The notes: a model not told the origin generated them from the letters alone. DNA of 64,000 nt from Pyricularia pennisetigena (GCF_004337985.1 NC_043744.1:5688325-5752324), one strand, 5' to 3'. Shown: positions 22,624 through 35,819, counted from the stretch's first letter. A program made the numbers and translations.

Positions 22624-23836
22624 GGGGTGTGTGTTGGTCTTTTGGGGAGTTTGTAAGAGCTTTTTACAAACTAGACCCTGGTGTCGATTAGCTGGCTACC
22701 TATTACTTGTGGGCTTAGTTTTTTAGAGTTGTGCGATTATATGCAGGCGTTGCATCTGGTGGGATTTTCCACTGTTGTGTATTCCATTCGAGTCTAACAG
22801 CTTCAGACAAACCGACCAAGGATATCTTAACCTTGGGCAAGCACTCAGCCGGCCATATCATCATTACGACCTACACTCTATGATTTACCTACTACAGACA
22901 TAATCGGCTTGTGTCATGTACACTGTATTATATACCAAGCTAGGAATGATGATCGTGAGCATGCGAGTCATTTGAATCGTGGTTGCCTTCCTATTCAAGT
23001 AGTTTTAGGCCCGAGCAAGGGAAGAAAGCAAAGCTGTTTCAATAGTAACTGAATATTACCTACTCCATACATCAACTTACATCATGCAACATAAAGGGAC
23101 TGGGAATATAAAAGTACATAGTAAGGTAGATCTCCTTTTTCACGTTTGACCACGACCCACTTCCCCTCCAAACTTTTAACATGTTAGTATTACTGATAAA
23201 GTTTGTAGTATAACCGAGATCTGAATACTAAAGCAACTACACATACGCAACACTTCTAGGCTTGGTCACTAACGTACTAGACTAGCTGCCGACCGCCAAG
23301 CCGGCTTCCGTGATGTCAAGTGTTATATGGCGGCTTACTCACCTANNNNNNNNNNNNNNNNNNNNNNNNNNNNNNNNNNNNNNNNNNNNNNNNNNNNNNN
23401 NNNNNNNNNNNNNNNNNNNNNNNNNNNNNNNNNNNNNNNNNNNNNNNNNNGGGGGGCTTTGATTACTTGTTATTCATTTGCACTAGTCTAAATCTTTGTT
23501 ACCCCACCGCCAAAATGACCATGTGCAGATGGAGTTGGTATTCTATGGCTGCAGAGTGATGAAACCGATCCACGGAGAACCACTGTTGAAGATGCAGACA
23601 GGTGCGGAGTGAGGAGGGGAAAAGGAATGAGGAGGTTCGAGTGACGTAGATTGTGAAGTCAAGCTGGTCGCTACGAGGAAATATCAAGACTTCATGTCAG
23701 CCTCCTAATTCACTCCAAATACTATGTAAATTATTCGAGGGGGGTTACAAAACGCACAGCTACCCACATGAACTATACAAAGGACCACACTCAGATTTCA
23801 CCACTCAATATACATACACACAAAACACGCTAGACC
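22624..23836. other. Intergenic region containing the assembly gap
   Basis: No gene seen. It has A/T-rich flanks, the N run at 23346-23450 and the promoter of the CYP504 gene. Sequence hidden by the gap cannot be judged. Confidence 0.5.
23346..23450. other. Assembly gap (105 N)
   Basis: Run of 105 N, followed directly by GGGGGG. True length and content are unknown; a G-rich or repetitive segment is likely the reason the assembler stopped. Confidence 0.99.
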
Positions 23837-24817
23837 ATGCCGTCATTCATCGTCTTTGCAGGTCTCCTCGCCGCGGCTTACTTTATATATCGCCTTCTAT
23901 ATGGCACCGACACGCCACACATCAAGGGACTACCCGAGGTCCCAGGCCTGCCTCTCTTTGGGAGCTTGATCGAGCTGGGGGATAACCACGCCAAGGTCGC
24001 GCAGCGGTGGGCAGAAAAGTACGGACCTGTGTTCCAGGTGCGGATGGGGAACCGTGTAAGACGAGGCTCCAGAACATAAACCGACCATCAAAACCAAAGC
24101 CCGCTTCCCATCGTCCCTTGGCTGACACAAGACACGCACACGCCCAGAGGATCGTCTTCGCCAACACCTTCGCCTCGGTCCGCCACCTCTGGATCGCCAA
24201 CCAATCCGCGCTCATCTCCCGCCCCAAGCTGCACACCTTCCACACCGTGGTGTCGTCCTCGCAGGGCTTCACCATCGGCACCTCGCCCTGGGACGACTCG
24301 TGCCGCCGCCGCCGCAAGGCCGCCGCCACCGCCCTCAACCGCCCCGCCGCGCAGTCGTACATGCCGCTGATCGACCTCGAGTCCACCGTCAGCATCCGCG
24401 AGCTGCTGCGGGACTCGTGCGGCGGCGCCGTCGACCTCGACCCGCGCGCCTACTGGCAGCGCTATGCCCTCAACACCAGCCTGACCCTCAACTACGGCTA
24501 CAGGATCGACGGCGACAAGGACGACAAGCTGCTGCGCGAGATCACCGACGTGGAGCGTGGCGTGTCCAACTTTCGGAGCACGAGCAACAACTGGCAGGAT
24601 TATGTGCCGCTGTTGAGGCTGTTCCCCAGGCTGAGTCGCGAGGCGGGCGAGTTTAGAGCCAGGAGGGATGTCTATATGGATCGCCTGCTGCGTGGGTTGA
24701 AGCAGAGGATCAAGATGGGGACGGACAAGCCGTGCATCTCGGGTAATATTCTCAAGGATCCAGAGGCCAAGTTGAATGAAGGTGAGTTCCCCAAGTCTCT
24801 GTCTCTCTGTCTCTCTG

Positions 24818-24889
<72 letters not shown>

Positions 24890-25625
24890 CACCATCTCCC
24901 ACCCACTTTACCAACACCCCTTCCCACCAGCCGAGATTAAATCCATAGGCCTGACCATGGTCTCGGCCGGCCTCGACACGGTCCCGGGCAACCTTATCAT
25001 GGGTATCGCGTACCTAGCCTCTCCGGAGGGGCAAAAGATCCAGCAGCGCGCGCACGCCGAGATCCTCGAGAGCTACCCGGCCAACGACGCCTGGACGCGC
25101 TGCCTGGACGAGGAAAAGATACCCTACGTCACGGCGCTCTGCAAGGAGATTCTGCGCTTCTTCACCGTGATCCCCATCTGCCTGCCGCGCGTGTCGGTCA
25201 AGGACGTCGAGTGGGAGGGCGCCACCATCCCCGCCGGCACCACGTTCTACATGAACGCCTACGCGGCCGACTACGACGCCGCGCACTTTTCCGACCCTGG
25301 CGTCTTCAACCCGGACCGGTACCTCGAGGACGTCGAGGGGACGCCACACTATGCGTACGGCGCCGGCGGTCGCATGTGCGCCGGCAGCCACCTGGCCAAC
25401 AGGGAGCTGTACACGGCCTTTGTGCGCCTGATCTCGGCGTTTGAGTTCGTCCCGCCCGCCGACCCGGCCGACCAGGCCGTGCTGGACTGCCTGGAGGTCA
25501 ACGCCATACCGACCAGCTTGACGCTGGAGCCCAAGTACTTCAAGGTCGGCTTCAGGCCGAGGGATAGGGACATGTTGGACGGGTGGATCAGGGAGAGTGA
25601 GGAGAGGACGAGGCATTTGCTGTGA
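23837..25625 (+). CDS. phacA: Cytochrome P450, CYP504 family (phenylacetate 2-hydroxylase type)
   Basis: Three exons, 23837-24055, 24148-24781 and 24931-25625, give 515 residues. An N-terminal membrane anchor (IVFAGLLAAAYFIYRLLYG) precedes the proline hinge GLPEVPGLPLFG. P450 signatures: I-helix AGLDT at 297-301, ExxR at Glu357-Arg360 (KEILR), and heme loop YGAGGRMCAG with axial Cys434. Long stretches such as SSSQGFTIGTSPWD, RRRKAAATALNRPA and AGLDTVPGNLIMGIAYLAS are those of CYP504 enzymes, typified by PhacA of Aspergillus nidulans. PhacA hydroxylates phenylacetate to 2-hydroxyphenylacetate on the way to homogentisate. CYP504B enzymes acting on 3-hydroxyphenylacetate are the alternative. Intron 2 is mostly a CT microsatellite. 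The family is secure and the A-type substrate likely. Confidence 0.9.
24796..24887 (+). repeat. (CT)n microsatellite inside CYP504 intron 2
   Basis: About 92 bases of TCTCTG units passing into pure CT repeats fill most of the 149-nt intron, between the GGTGAGT donor and the CCACCAG acceptor. It is excluded from the coding sequence because AAGTTGAATGAA-G joins CC-GAGATT in the conserved family frame. Confidence 0.95.
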
Positions 25626-25915
25626 TTTTCCAAGTGAATCATGCTTACGCAAATGCTCTGCTATTCTCTTCTTTGTCGTTGAACAAAATACTACTAACCT
25701 GGAGCTTTATATAAAACTGGCACAGCAATATCAGGTTAGCTCGGATGTGACCTGACCTGACCTGACGCAGATAAACCCGGTCTGGCTCTCGTGACTGCTG
25801 AATATCATTTACCATTATCCAGATTTTGCTTTAATGTAGAAAACACTCAGCTTACACATGGCAGTAAGCCCAGGGCTCAACGAATTCTACTCTGCATAGA
25901 CCACTGCTGATGCGC

Positions 25916-25940
25916 AAAAAAAAAAAAAAAAAAAAAAAAA
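25916..25940. repeat. A25 homopolymer
   Basis: Uninterrupted run of A about 290 bases after the CYP504 stop codon. Confidence 0.95.
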
Positions 25941-27311
25941 CACTGGTGACTGAGTGGCTGAAGGTCACCCAGATTCGCATCGTGGCCCTAATAATTTCCA
26001 ACCTTGGAACCATTTTGGGCATATCATCATCGTCATAACATGGTGGCCCTGCCCAGCTACCTACTAGACTAGTATAATAACGTTCAGCCGCAACTCCAAG
26101 AAAGCGACAGAGAAAAAAAAAGTTCTAGCCGATTCTGTTCCAAGAACTGACAGCCGGATGAATAACACCATCTACAGATATGGTCTAACGCGAGTTCAGT
26201 TTGGCTAGACCGGCTACAAAAAAAAAAAACAACTCCAGACGACACGGCCGAAAAAAGGCAGTCTGGTTCAGTTGTAGCCTGCAACACAGACGCGCGCAAA
26301 GACATCTCGGCACAAACGGCCTCGCTATCGCGAAAAGGAAAAAAAAGGTTGGAAACCCAACGCCTTTCTGGCCCTATCGACGACCTCGGCTCACAGCCCA
26401 GGAGATAAGTTAAATGACGTGTTGGGAGCCGAGAGAGACAGAAAAAAAAAAAAAAGAGAGAGGCGCTCATTGAAAAGCCAGGAAAGCCGTTGACCTTGGC
26501 TGGCGAACACTATAGCCTCGCAGCTTGAGTGTGCTAGCCACTTTCTTGGCGGTTGAGTGAGCCATTCGCATGGGCCCTCCCTATACGTACCACTTACATA
26601 CCTGGGGCTTACGTATACGGTTATTTATTTTAGGTACACGTGCTATGCAAGAAGAGGGTTTTTGTGTTTTGTCGAGTCCAGGCCAGAACCCCTACCCTGC
26701 ATGCATTATGAAAGCAGCACGAAATGTTGAAGAAACTGGAGAGAAGGGCAAAAAATAGAAAAAAAAAAACAAGAAAATAAAATAAAAAAGAGGCAAAAAG
26801 CCAACCCAGCTGACTGGGTCAACTCGCTGGTTCCGGTCAGGGATAAGTCGGACGACAAAGGCATTCCTGTAGAAGTGGTGCCAAGTTACCCCCAGAGAAA
26901 AAAATTAAATAAAAATAACAATAAAAGAGGTGGTAAAGCCGCGCAAAAAAAAAAAACTTCCCCGCCAAGAAGTTTCGGCCGCCCACCGAGCTCGTGGTTC
27001 CGAGAACCATCATCTGAGCATTTCTTTATTTCTTGTTTTGTTTGGAGAGAGAGAGAGAGAGAAACAGAGAGAGGGGAATGCGTAATAAGAAAAGAAGTAG
27101 TTGCGATGACCCTTTGACAGCCGTTGGGGGAAGAAAAAAAAGGGGGGGCCGCAGTCCGATGATGAAAGAAACTTTGTCGTTTCGAGGGGGAGTGGAGGAG
27201 GGGGAAGGGAGAAAGAAAGTCCATATTTTCGGACTGCTTGCGACTGCTCCTGACGTGTACATGCCTCCTCCTCTCTCTCTGTCCTTGACTCTCCGAGGTC
27301 ATGTTCCGAGG

Positions 27312-27352
<41 letters not shown>
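27312..27352. repeat. A41 homopolymer
   Basis: Uninterrupted run of 41 A, the longest homopolymer in the window, in a gene-free stretch. Confidence 0.95.
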
Positions 27353-27353
<1 letters not shown>

Positions 27354-30300
27354 ATGGAAAGAAAACCGTGGTTATTCCATCAGTTGGAAACACTATGCTA
27401 TAGTTTGGGGCCCTCGTTCAAGGATCCCCTTTACAGAAAAATAAAAGATTCTATTATATACCGGTAGGTAGCTTATCAGCTAGCCCATTAAGAATAGGTT
27501 GTCTATTTCGAGCGGGTCAAATTGTTTATAGAATTTCACTTATACCCCTTTTCGCCTTGTGATGTTGATGTGGGGGTGGTTATAGCCCCCAAACAGGGAA
27601 ACATTTGCATTTCAAAACCACCCCCACCCCCCTCTTCGAGCAATAAAAAAAAAAAAATAACTTGGACGACCGTTGTAGTTTGTTTCAAAGGGCGTAGGTA
27701 CCTTTTGAAACATTAGTCCGGCAGGGAAGACGTTGAGAGGGGGAAAAGAGGAAGCATTGATTTTTTTTTTTTTTTTGGTTCTCCTTGGTGATGGTCTTTG
27801 CAGGACTATGCATGCCTAGAGGTCCTTTGCATGGTCCCGAGCGCGGAGACTCGGAGGTTTTGAGCTCGGCACCAGACCAGGTTTGGACCCTTGATGTAGC
27901 AATCTTCCTGGTCATCATCTATTCTAAAGATCGAGATTCTTTCTTGGAGATTTCGTTCGTTTCCAGTATTTTCCGCGATCTTGTCAGTTTCCTTTTTCTT
28001 TTTCTTTCTTCTTTTCTTTTCTCCTCTCCTTGCTTCTTTTGCCTGAATAAGTTACCGAGGCCCAGCCGATTGGCTTTTTTGAAACCTTCGATTCCTGACT
28101 CTTTTCAAAAATCGATTTTCCCCGAGATAAGTGATTTGCAGCTTTACCCAGGGTAGCTCCAATAGATCCGCCGCTCACCCACCGGGGGAGGGGGGCGTCA
28201 GGATTGGAAACGCGAAGCAGGCACGGTCCCGTCACGCTATCCTGCTCCCACTGAAACAGCTCCGTGTTTGGGCGTCATTAGGTACTGAGTGAGGTCACCA
28301 ACGTCGAGACAAGAGTTGTTAAGCGATTTAGCCCTTCGTGTTGAACCCAAGGGCACCCTGTCCGGCTATGGACCCGGGGTTTTGGCAAAAAAAAAAAAGA
28401 GAGAGAAAAAAAAAGCGAAAGACCGTATTTACAAGAACTGAGAATATTCATCATAATTGAATAATTTAAAAACTTCAGACCTACAGGGACCTCCATTTCA
28501 ACCAAACTTTTGCGCCGTCATTACCATGCCCTACGCCCATTGCTTCCCATCTTTTGACATCGCGCTGTCACATGGGAACCTTGATCGATAAGGTTAGCTT
28601 TTCGGCCAAACTTGCCGCGGCCGAGAAAGCAGATGGTATTCTTTGAATGCTCTTTTTTTTCTTCTTCTCCCTTTGTTAATTAAATAACTGTTTGTAGATG
28701 AAAATTACAAGTAAACAAAAAATCTCCGAAAATTTTCAAAATCGGCCCATCCGAGCTGGTGACGGAATTTCGTGGTTTTGACAGAAACTTTGCAATCTCG
28801 ACCAGTTGGCATTGTAAAATACCATGTAGCGAAAAGAACAAGGGAGGCAGGTGGAAGTATGTATGTATGTACTGCTTTAAAAAAAAGTTTAGTGTATCTG
28901 CTGAGGTGTTTTCGAGAAACTTTGAGCAGAGGTAGCAGAATGTGTTAGAAAGATGAGCATCGAGGCTGACACACTCGCAAGGTCATTACAGATTCGTAGG
29001 TGTTGGTGTGTGTGGGTGGGTGTATGTAAGGTGTACTGGGAAAGTGACGCCGTCTCATGCCCGACATAGTTTATCCAAGTATGCATATATTGTAGATGGT
29101 CCAATCTTTTTCAAGTAGGTATTATACAAATTGAAGCTTGTAGTAGGCTGATGGCGACGTCTTGAACGTGGTACACAATATGTCTGTTGTGCCTCATTAA
29201 TTACGTTGGGGGTCATCGATTCTTTGTTTGGTACAGTACGTGGCTTGTGTAAAGAAAGACCAAACAGGGTGACCAAGCCGAGTATCCAAGCTCTTTTTTT
29301 AAAGACATTCGGTCCATTTGGCCGTGCTCGTCCGACAAAACCACACAAACACATGACCGAGGTACGTACCCCTAAAGCCTGACTTGATATCATATCCTAG
29401 CAATGCCGCTGTGCATGCATGCACATTGGGTCATTTTTTGCTTTTGATTATCTCTCTTGTCGCCGTTCCTGTTGAAGAAGTTCGGAATATGATCTTGGCA
29501 AACCCCCTTGTCCTCAAACTCTTCTCGTTCGTACCAGGGCCATCGAGATCCTCATCACATCATGTCAGGCACCACGGAAATACGTAGTACATACGACCTG
29601 TGGAGATGAACTGACTGCTGGATGGGAGTTTATGGAGGATAAATGATTAATTCCTCTGCAGCCTGGACGTAGGTGGGTATGTAGATACGGCATCACATAT
29701 CGGTACTGCCGGCAGGAACAACCTTTCGCATCATCTGGTTGGTCAAAATTGAATCAGGGGAAGGCAAACTACCAGGTGAATGCAAAACTGTCAGGCTGGT
29801 TTGCTTCATCTAATAGGTAGACCGGACAACGGCAAATTTAAATGACTGAGTCGAGCGAGTGGGAGAATACAACTTGACCGGTACCGACTTTTGTACAAGC
29901 GGTACGCACATGCATCAAAGTTCATCGCATCACGGTCGCATTATCTTCGTCCCGGAGGCCCAGTACCAAGCCAGACCCAAACGTGCGGTAATGCACAACG
30001 ACGCAGGGAATCGGACTTGTGATTGCGGCATGGTGACGTGAAGAAGATAGAAAGAAAAAGAACGCTCACAAGAGGTTTGTGGCCTTGTGCCTCGTGCTCA
30101 AGAGGCACAACCGCCGCCTAGAATTCAAGGATTTCTTGTCACTCCTTTGCGGTGAACATCATGTCGGAGCGAAGCAGGGGTGAATGGCAGCACTTTTGGG
30201 AACTTTTTAACGCAGTGATAGGGGTCCATTTTCGGTACCGTCTGTACATTGTCTTCTGCTCGGGGTCCACCTACATTGATGAACACTGCTTTTGAAAGTA

Positions 30301-31229
30301 AACGGAATTGAGGAGGCGAAAAGATGGAAAGGAATTGTTTTATTCAAAACAGCAAAAAAGCAAAAGACAAAAAAAAAAAAAAAAGCCACTACCGACGCCG
30401 ACTTTGCTACCCTGTCAAATTGTAACCTAAAGTCTCTAGCAAAGGAGCCCGGTTAACCAAATCCACATTTTCAGGTGGGAGAAGTACGACAGAAGGCGAG
30501 CTGATGCAGTCGACTGCGGGTAAGCTGGCGAAAGATTTTTAAAAAAAAAAAAAAACCAAAAAAAAAAAACCAACCAACCAGCCATCGCTTGACTTCGACA
30601 AGCCGACGGAAGGACCTGCAGAGACGGGGGTCGGTTGCACCTAAAATCGAAACCTGGTTGGTGAATTGGGAAGCAACAGATCTGGGCCGGAAGTGTAATG
30701 TTGAATCTTGATTTGATGTTTGAATTTTTTCTATTCTTGTTTAGCATCTTGGATCTCTATCTCTCGTCCATCCTTCATGACTTGCCTAACCCGACTTGAC
30801 CTGCCCTGACATGACTGCCAGCTCGAGCTTCGCGACGAAGCCAATCCAGCGATAGCATCCATCCACCTACCTACCTTAGAAGCCTCACTAGTGGCGCACT
30901 ATACCATACCCTGACCCACCCCCAGTCCCCGCGGCAGGCTGGCTTCTTCAGATTGGATCCTAAACCCAATTGATTCTTGTTCCAAAGTCTAGACGGTCGA
31001 CAAACTATTAGGACGAATTGAGCCGGCCGCACTCTGATGCCTGAGCCGCCGGCTGATTGCGATTTGACTCGACCTGACTTTTCCAATCTTTTCGAACCTA
31101 CCAGGATAGACTAGAGCACCCTAAATCCGCAGACGGAATCCCAGCAAGGGGATCTGAAGCGCGGACCGAAAGGAAGCAATTGAGACGCGGGGCCAAAAAA
31201 AAAAAGACGGGACAAGACAATGAGGAAGC

Positions 31230-31873
31230 ATGCCCTCATCTGCTCCAACCATAGCAGCAGCACCACCGCCAGGTCCAGCTCCAACGTCAGCTCCTCCGCC
31301 ACTCCCGCGTGCTGTCCTTACGCCGCCGCCGCCGCCGACAACTCCCAGCCCAAACTTTAGTACAAGGGTGGTTGCAGGTTCAGGTTCAGGTTCGGGTTCA
31401 GGATTTGATGCGGCACAATTTGGTACGGCGGACACAGGTGCAGACTTCATCCCTGGGACGCATGAGACTACGATTCGCACACCCGTCGCACCCAACGGAG
31501 TCAGTGCCAAAGCCAGTGCCCCTGCAAGTCAGCCCGCCACAACCACCACGCCAAACTTGAACCTTCAACAACGCCATACTGGTGCACCACCACCAACCCG
31601 CACCGCGCCTTATTTCCACCCCCGAACCTCTTCCTTACTGCCCCCTCCAAACCCTATAGTCACGAATCGCCAGCCATTTCTTGCGAGCGATGTCTCGAAT
31701 GCAGCTCTGCCTTTGACCCACCATCAGGAGCTGCACCCACAACCACAATCACAACCGCAACCGCAACCGCAACCGCAACCGCAGCCGAACACGACGAGGC
31801 TGCCATACTATCACCACCCACGCCCACATCCACCACCACAGCACCAACCACCACAACCAGAGCCACGGCAAGC

Positions 31874-31912
<39 letters not shown>

Positions 31913-34900
31913 CCCCTGGCATAATCACGAAGAGCTCTTCTTCCACGACAACTCCCGTTCAAACGACGTTGCTTTAGTCCCGACCGCCAAAGCCTACGCC
32001 AGCCCTCCGCCCGACGACGCTGACAACTTCGCGACGACCTCGCTGTCCGAGTCTCCACAACCTTCGAGCCTCCTCCACGCTCCCCAAATCCGCTCCAGTT
32101 CCGCCGCAGCCGTCGATGACGACAACCGAAACTTGAACCGCTGGTCCTTGTCATCTTCTCCATCCACCCGCCGACAGAGTATAGATAGTGTCGCGCTACA
32201 CGCTCAAGTCAGCGCCCAGTATCAGTCGCTGGCCTCGGCTGCACGGCCGGCCGGTTCACCTTCGAGGAAGCTTCAAAAGAAGGCTAAACCCGCCACATCT
32301 CCCGGGCTAAGCCGCGTTCGTCGCACGTCGCCCTCCCCGGTCTCGATCCCGATCCCGCCGCTCACCAGTCTTCCGCCCATAGTCTCACTGCCGTCCCTCG
32401 AGGCAGAGGTATCCACGCCGCGAGCGTCGCCAGCTGCCGATGCATATCCGCCCAGGCGTGACAGCCTACTGATTAAGCCTTATGAAAATTCCGGTTCGCG
32501 CTCTACATCGGCCAGTGACAGGAACAGCAACAACGCGGACGGACCCGCTTCGAATGGGAGGAGGACCAGCGGCGTCGAGATGATGTACGTCGAGAGGAAC
32601 GGGGGCGGTATGCCGCAGCAGCCGCAGCAGTCACCGCCTCACCAGAATGGTCACTCAAGGAGTCATTCACACACAAATGGAAGCAGTGACACCTTGACAT
32701 CGCGTGGGAGCAAAGACCGGTCGAGCAAACAGCCCTCACAAAAGGCCATGCTCTCCCAAGCGTTGGAGAAGGCCAACGCAGCGGTGCAGCTTGACAATTC
32801 CAGGAATTTCGTGGCTGCAAGATTGGCCTACTCGGAGGCCTGTGATCTGCTGCACCAGGTTCTCATGCGGACGAATGGCGAGGACGATAGAAAGAAACTG
32901 GAGGCGATAGTATGCCCACCCCCGCCCTGTTACCCGCCTACTTCGCCAAGACGCGGCCCCCCTCCCCCCTGGCAGACTTAGAGCTACTAACGACTTGCTT
33001 CTCGATCTCAGAGTAAAACGTACACGACGCGTATAGAAGAGCTAGATGACATCCTTCCCAGAGAGAAAGCCACGCCACCCCGACGACCAAGCCGAAGTCA
33101 GAACGATGGTCTGTTTGGGGTTCCCAACGATACAGATGACGAGTCGGCCATGATGTCCACGGCATCATCAGCCTATTCGAAAACTTCATCCCATCAAAGA
33201 GAGCCTAGCGGCTCCAGGCCAGCCAACAACATACCTCTGAACCCCACGAAGTTCGGATCCTTCTCCAGCAGCCAGTTCTCGCCCCAATCGGCTTATCAAC
33301 CACCGCAAAGGAAGTTGTCAAATGCGAGCGATCTAGGTCTTATGCCTCCTCCATTGTCTCCTCGTCGACCACCGTCACCCGGAAGGCAAACAGGAATGGT
33401 TACCCCCGACGCCCCGTTCAGAGCAGACTTTTCCATGGCAGCCACTCGGCTTGCTCCGCCACCGCAATCGGATGATAGCTCTTACGCCAGAGGACACACC
33501 CGAGCTGGCAGTCATGAGTCCGTATCATGGCTGGACCCGATCGACGAGTCGGGAGACTCCAACGCTCCGTCCTCAAATCACTCCAGGTCATCTTCGATGG
33601 GCCTACGGAGAAGGCATCTCCGGACCCGTAGCGGGGGAACAGAGGCCGAGTTTGACGCCGCACTGGACGACGCCATCGAGGCCGCATATGACGATGGCTA
33701 TGACGTTGTTGACGATAAGAAATCCTTCGATGAAGGAGACGATGTGGTCGCTCGGGCACTTCGGAGAGTCGAGCTGGCCAAAGAACGCGTCAGAGAATCA
33801 GAGAGAGAAGCGCTGCAACTCGCAAATGATCGGGAGAAGAGGCTACGAGAGCAGCTGCAGGCGGAAGACGATGACGAACCCGGCGATTTCCTGGATGCAA
33901 ACGACTCTGACGAGGAGGAACGCATCCTGGAGGAGATGACAAAAGGATATATCATTGAGGACTTTTCATTGGGTCCTGGGAGTAGGATGCGACCCAACAT
34001 GCCATGGGCGTCGGATTCTAGCGAAGGCACGAGCCGGACATGGCACACTTCTACGGGATCCAACCCTCAAACTGCATCGACGACACTCACGACGGTTAGC
34101 GAGGGCGCTCGTCTGTCCAACGGTGACCGGCCGAAAACTTCGCAGGCGCCATTGCCGCCGCCGACGCAGGCGCTTCCCCAACTTCCTCTACAGAGGCCTG
34201 GTTCATCAGGTAGCCGCCTGAGCGAGGTCAAGACCAACGACAGCGTACGTAACCGCCGGCTATCGGGTCAGAATCCGAAGCAACTCAAGATAGAGACTTC
34301 AAGAAACCCGTCGGTGTCAGGGCCTCACACCGGTGGGACAATGTACATTGCCGAGACGCCCATCACACAAGCTCCGCCTCTCCCCAAGACAGCGGGCTAC
34401 ATTGCCCAGCAGAGACAGGCTCTCAACGCGGGCGCTGCCAGATACAAGCAGACTCCCTCTCCAACGCCACCAGTACCCCAAACTCAGGAGAACGACACGG
34501 CAAAACAACCTGGCCTCAGGAAGAATTATTCTTCGAGCAGCCTGAAGAGCATGAGCCAGCGGGGCCGGAATCTGTCGATAGCGGGGTTGGAAGAGTCAGA
34601 CATGAGCCCTGGCACGCCACTTAGCAACCAGTTTGGATCTACACAACGACCTGCCGTGCCGAACCTGCCGACGCCCATCGCGGCTGCGTTCAAGGATCGG
34701 ATAACTAGCGGAGGCGCAGGAGGTCTGTACCTCTTTGACGGAGCCATCAACGACGGCCACCTCAGCCCCGCCGAGTCTCCCACTTCGGTGGTAACTGCCG
34801 GAGGGATACCGGACGCCCCAGTGCCCCTGGAGCCCTGCCCGAAAGGGACGATGCTGCGGCCGTTCTGGCTGATGCGTTGCCTGTTCCAGACGCTTGCACA

Positions 34901-35819
34901 CCCGCGCGGTGGCTACTTGTCTAATAAACTGTTTGTGCCGCGTGATGTGTGGAAGGTCAAGGGCGTCAAGCTCAAGAACGTCGAGGATAAGATCAGCAAT
35001 TGCGACCTGTTGACGGCTGCGCTGCAGAAGCTCGGGCGGGTCGACACGTGCGATGCAGACGCGATGCTTGAGGAGATGCAAAGCCTCGAGAGCATCTTTG
35101 AGCAGGTTCAGGCTAATTTGACACGCCGCCTCGGCAACAGTGAGGTCGGTGTCCAGTCAATGGCAGCACTGTTCCGTGATGGCGCCAATGGCTCCGCCGC
35201 GGGTGCTGGTGGTAATCTCGACCCAGAGTCTGCAGGTTCCGTACCGCGTTCCGCCAGCGTCTCGGGCAAGTCGAGCTTTTCGTGGCGTCGGCTGAGGTCC
35301 AAGAATTCGACACCTGGGCTCAATGCAGGGCCCGGAGGTTTCAGGAAAGAAAGCCCGGCGACGATGATGATGGATTCAGCCTTTGGGAGCAATGGCGGTA
35401 GCAGCGGAATCAACGGCGTCTCCAGCCTGCCCATGACGAGCCAGCCGACCAGCCGACCCAGCAAGCGCGACCTCAGCGCTGTTCAGTTTACGGGTCCGAA
35501 CGCAGCTTACATGGCCAGCCTGGCGAAGCTCTTTGATGCTGCGCAGGCTATTGGTAAGTTTTATCAAGCTGCGTTGTGCTTTGGTTCGATGCTTCTTCTT
35601 GTATGCTGACCACTTTTCAACACGAAAATAGACCAAATCGCACGCCAAGTCGAAGACCCGGGCCTCAGGCATGCAGACAAGACTCAAGTCGGGCTGGAAC
35701 TTTGCACGCGTCACGCCGCCGAGTTCTTTGCTTTCTACATCTGCCGGTTCGTTCTGACGGACTTGACTATCCTGCTGGACAAATTTGTCAAGCGAGGGAG
35801 CGAGTGGGTGCTGGTGTGA
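31230..35819 (+). CDS. Large MIT-domain protein with disordered N-terminal half
   Basis: Three exons, 31230-32909, 33012-35553 and 35632-35819, give 1469 residues. The first 500 are Pro/Gln/Ser-rich, with PQ repeats and a polyQ run encoded by (CAA)n. At about 505-575 lies an MIT (microtubule interacting and trafficking) three-helix domain: KAMLSQALEKANAAVQLDNS..., then ARLAYSEACDLLHQVL and, across intron 1, LEAI-SKTYTTRIEELDDIL. A charged helix likely to be a coiled coil is at about 809-850. Further conserved-looking blocks are at about 1165-1280 (MLRPFWLMRCLFQTL, GGYLSNKLFVPRDVW) and the C-terminus 1375-1469 (FVLTDLTILLDKFVKRG). MIT domains bind ESCRT-III tails, so a role in endosomal or membrane trafficking is possible but inferred. 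Homologous large MIT proteins occur in filamentous fungi; I know no assigned function. Confidence 0.87.
31875..31911 (+). repeat. (CAA)n microsatellite encoding polyglutamine
   Basis: About 12 tandem CAA codons in exon 1 of the MIT-domain gene, close to CAACCG (Gln-Pro) hexamer repeats at about 31757-31786. Both are in-frame coding repeats likely to vary in length between strains. Confidence 0.9.

Larger units (their letters stand above)
25626..31229. other. 5.6 kb region without recognisable genes
   Basis: I find no frame with domain-like content, no tRNA and no repeat boundaries. It contains several long A-tracts (25916-25940, 27312-27352, 30541-30555), (GA)n near 27044-27064, T-rich tracts, and repeated ACCTGACCTGAC-like pentamers at 25749-25768 and again in variant form near 30785-30815. 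The right end is the promoter of the MIT-domain gene. Non-coding transcription or a diverged gene with many introns cannot be excluded by eye. Confidence 0.5.
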
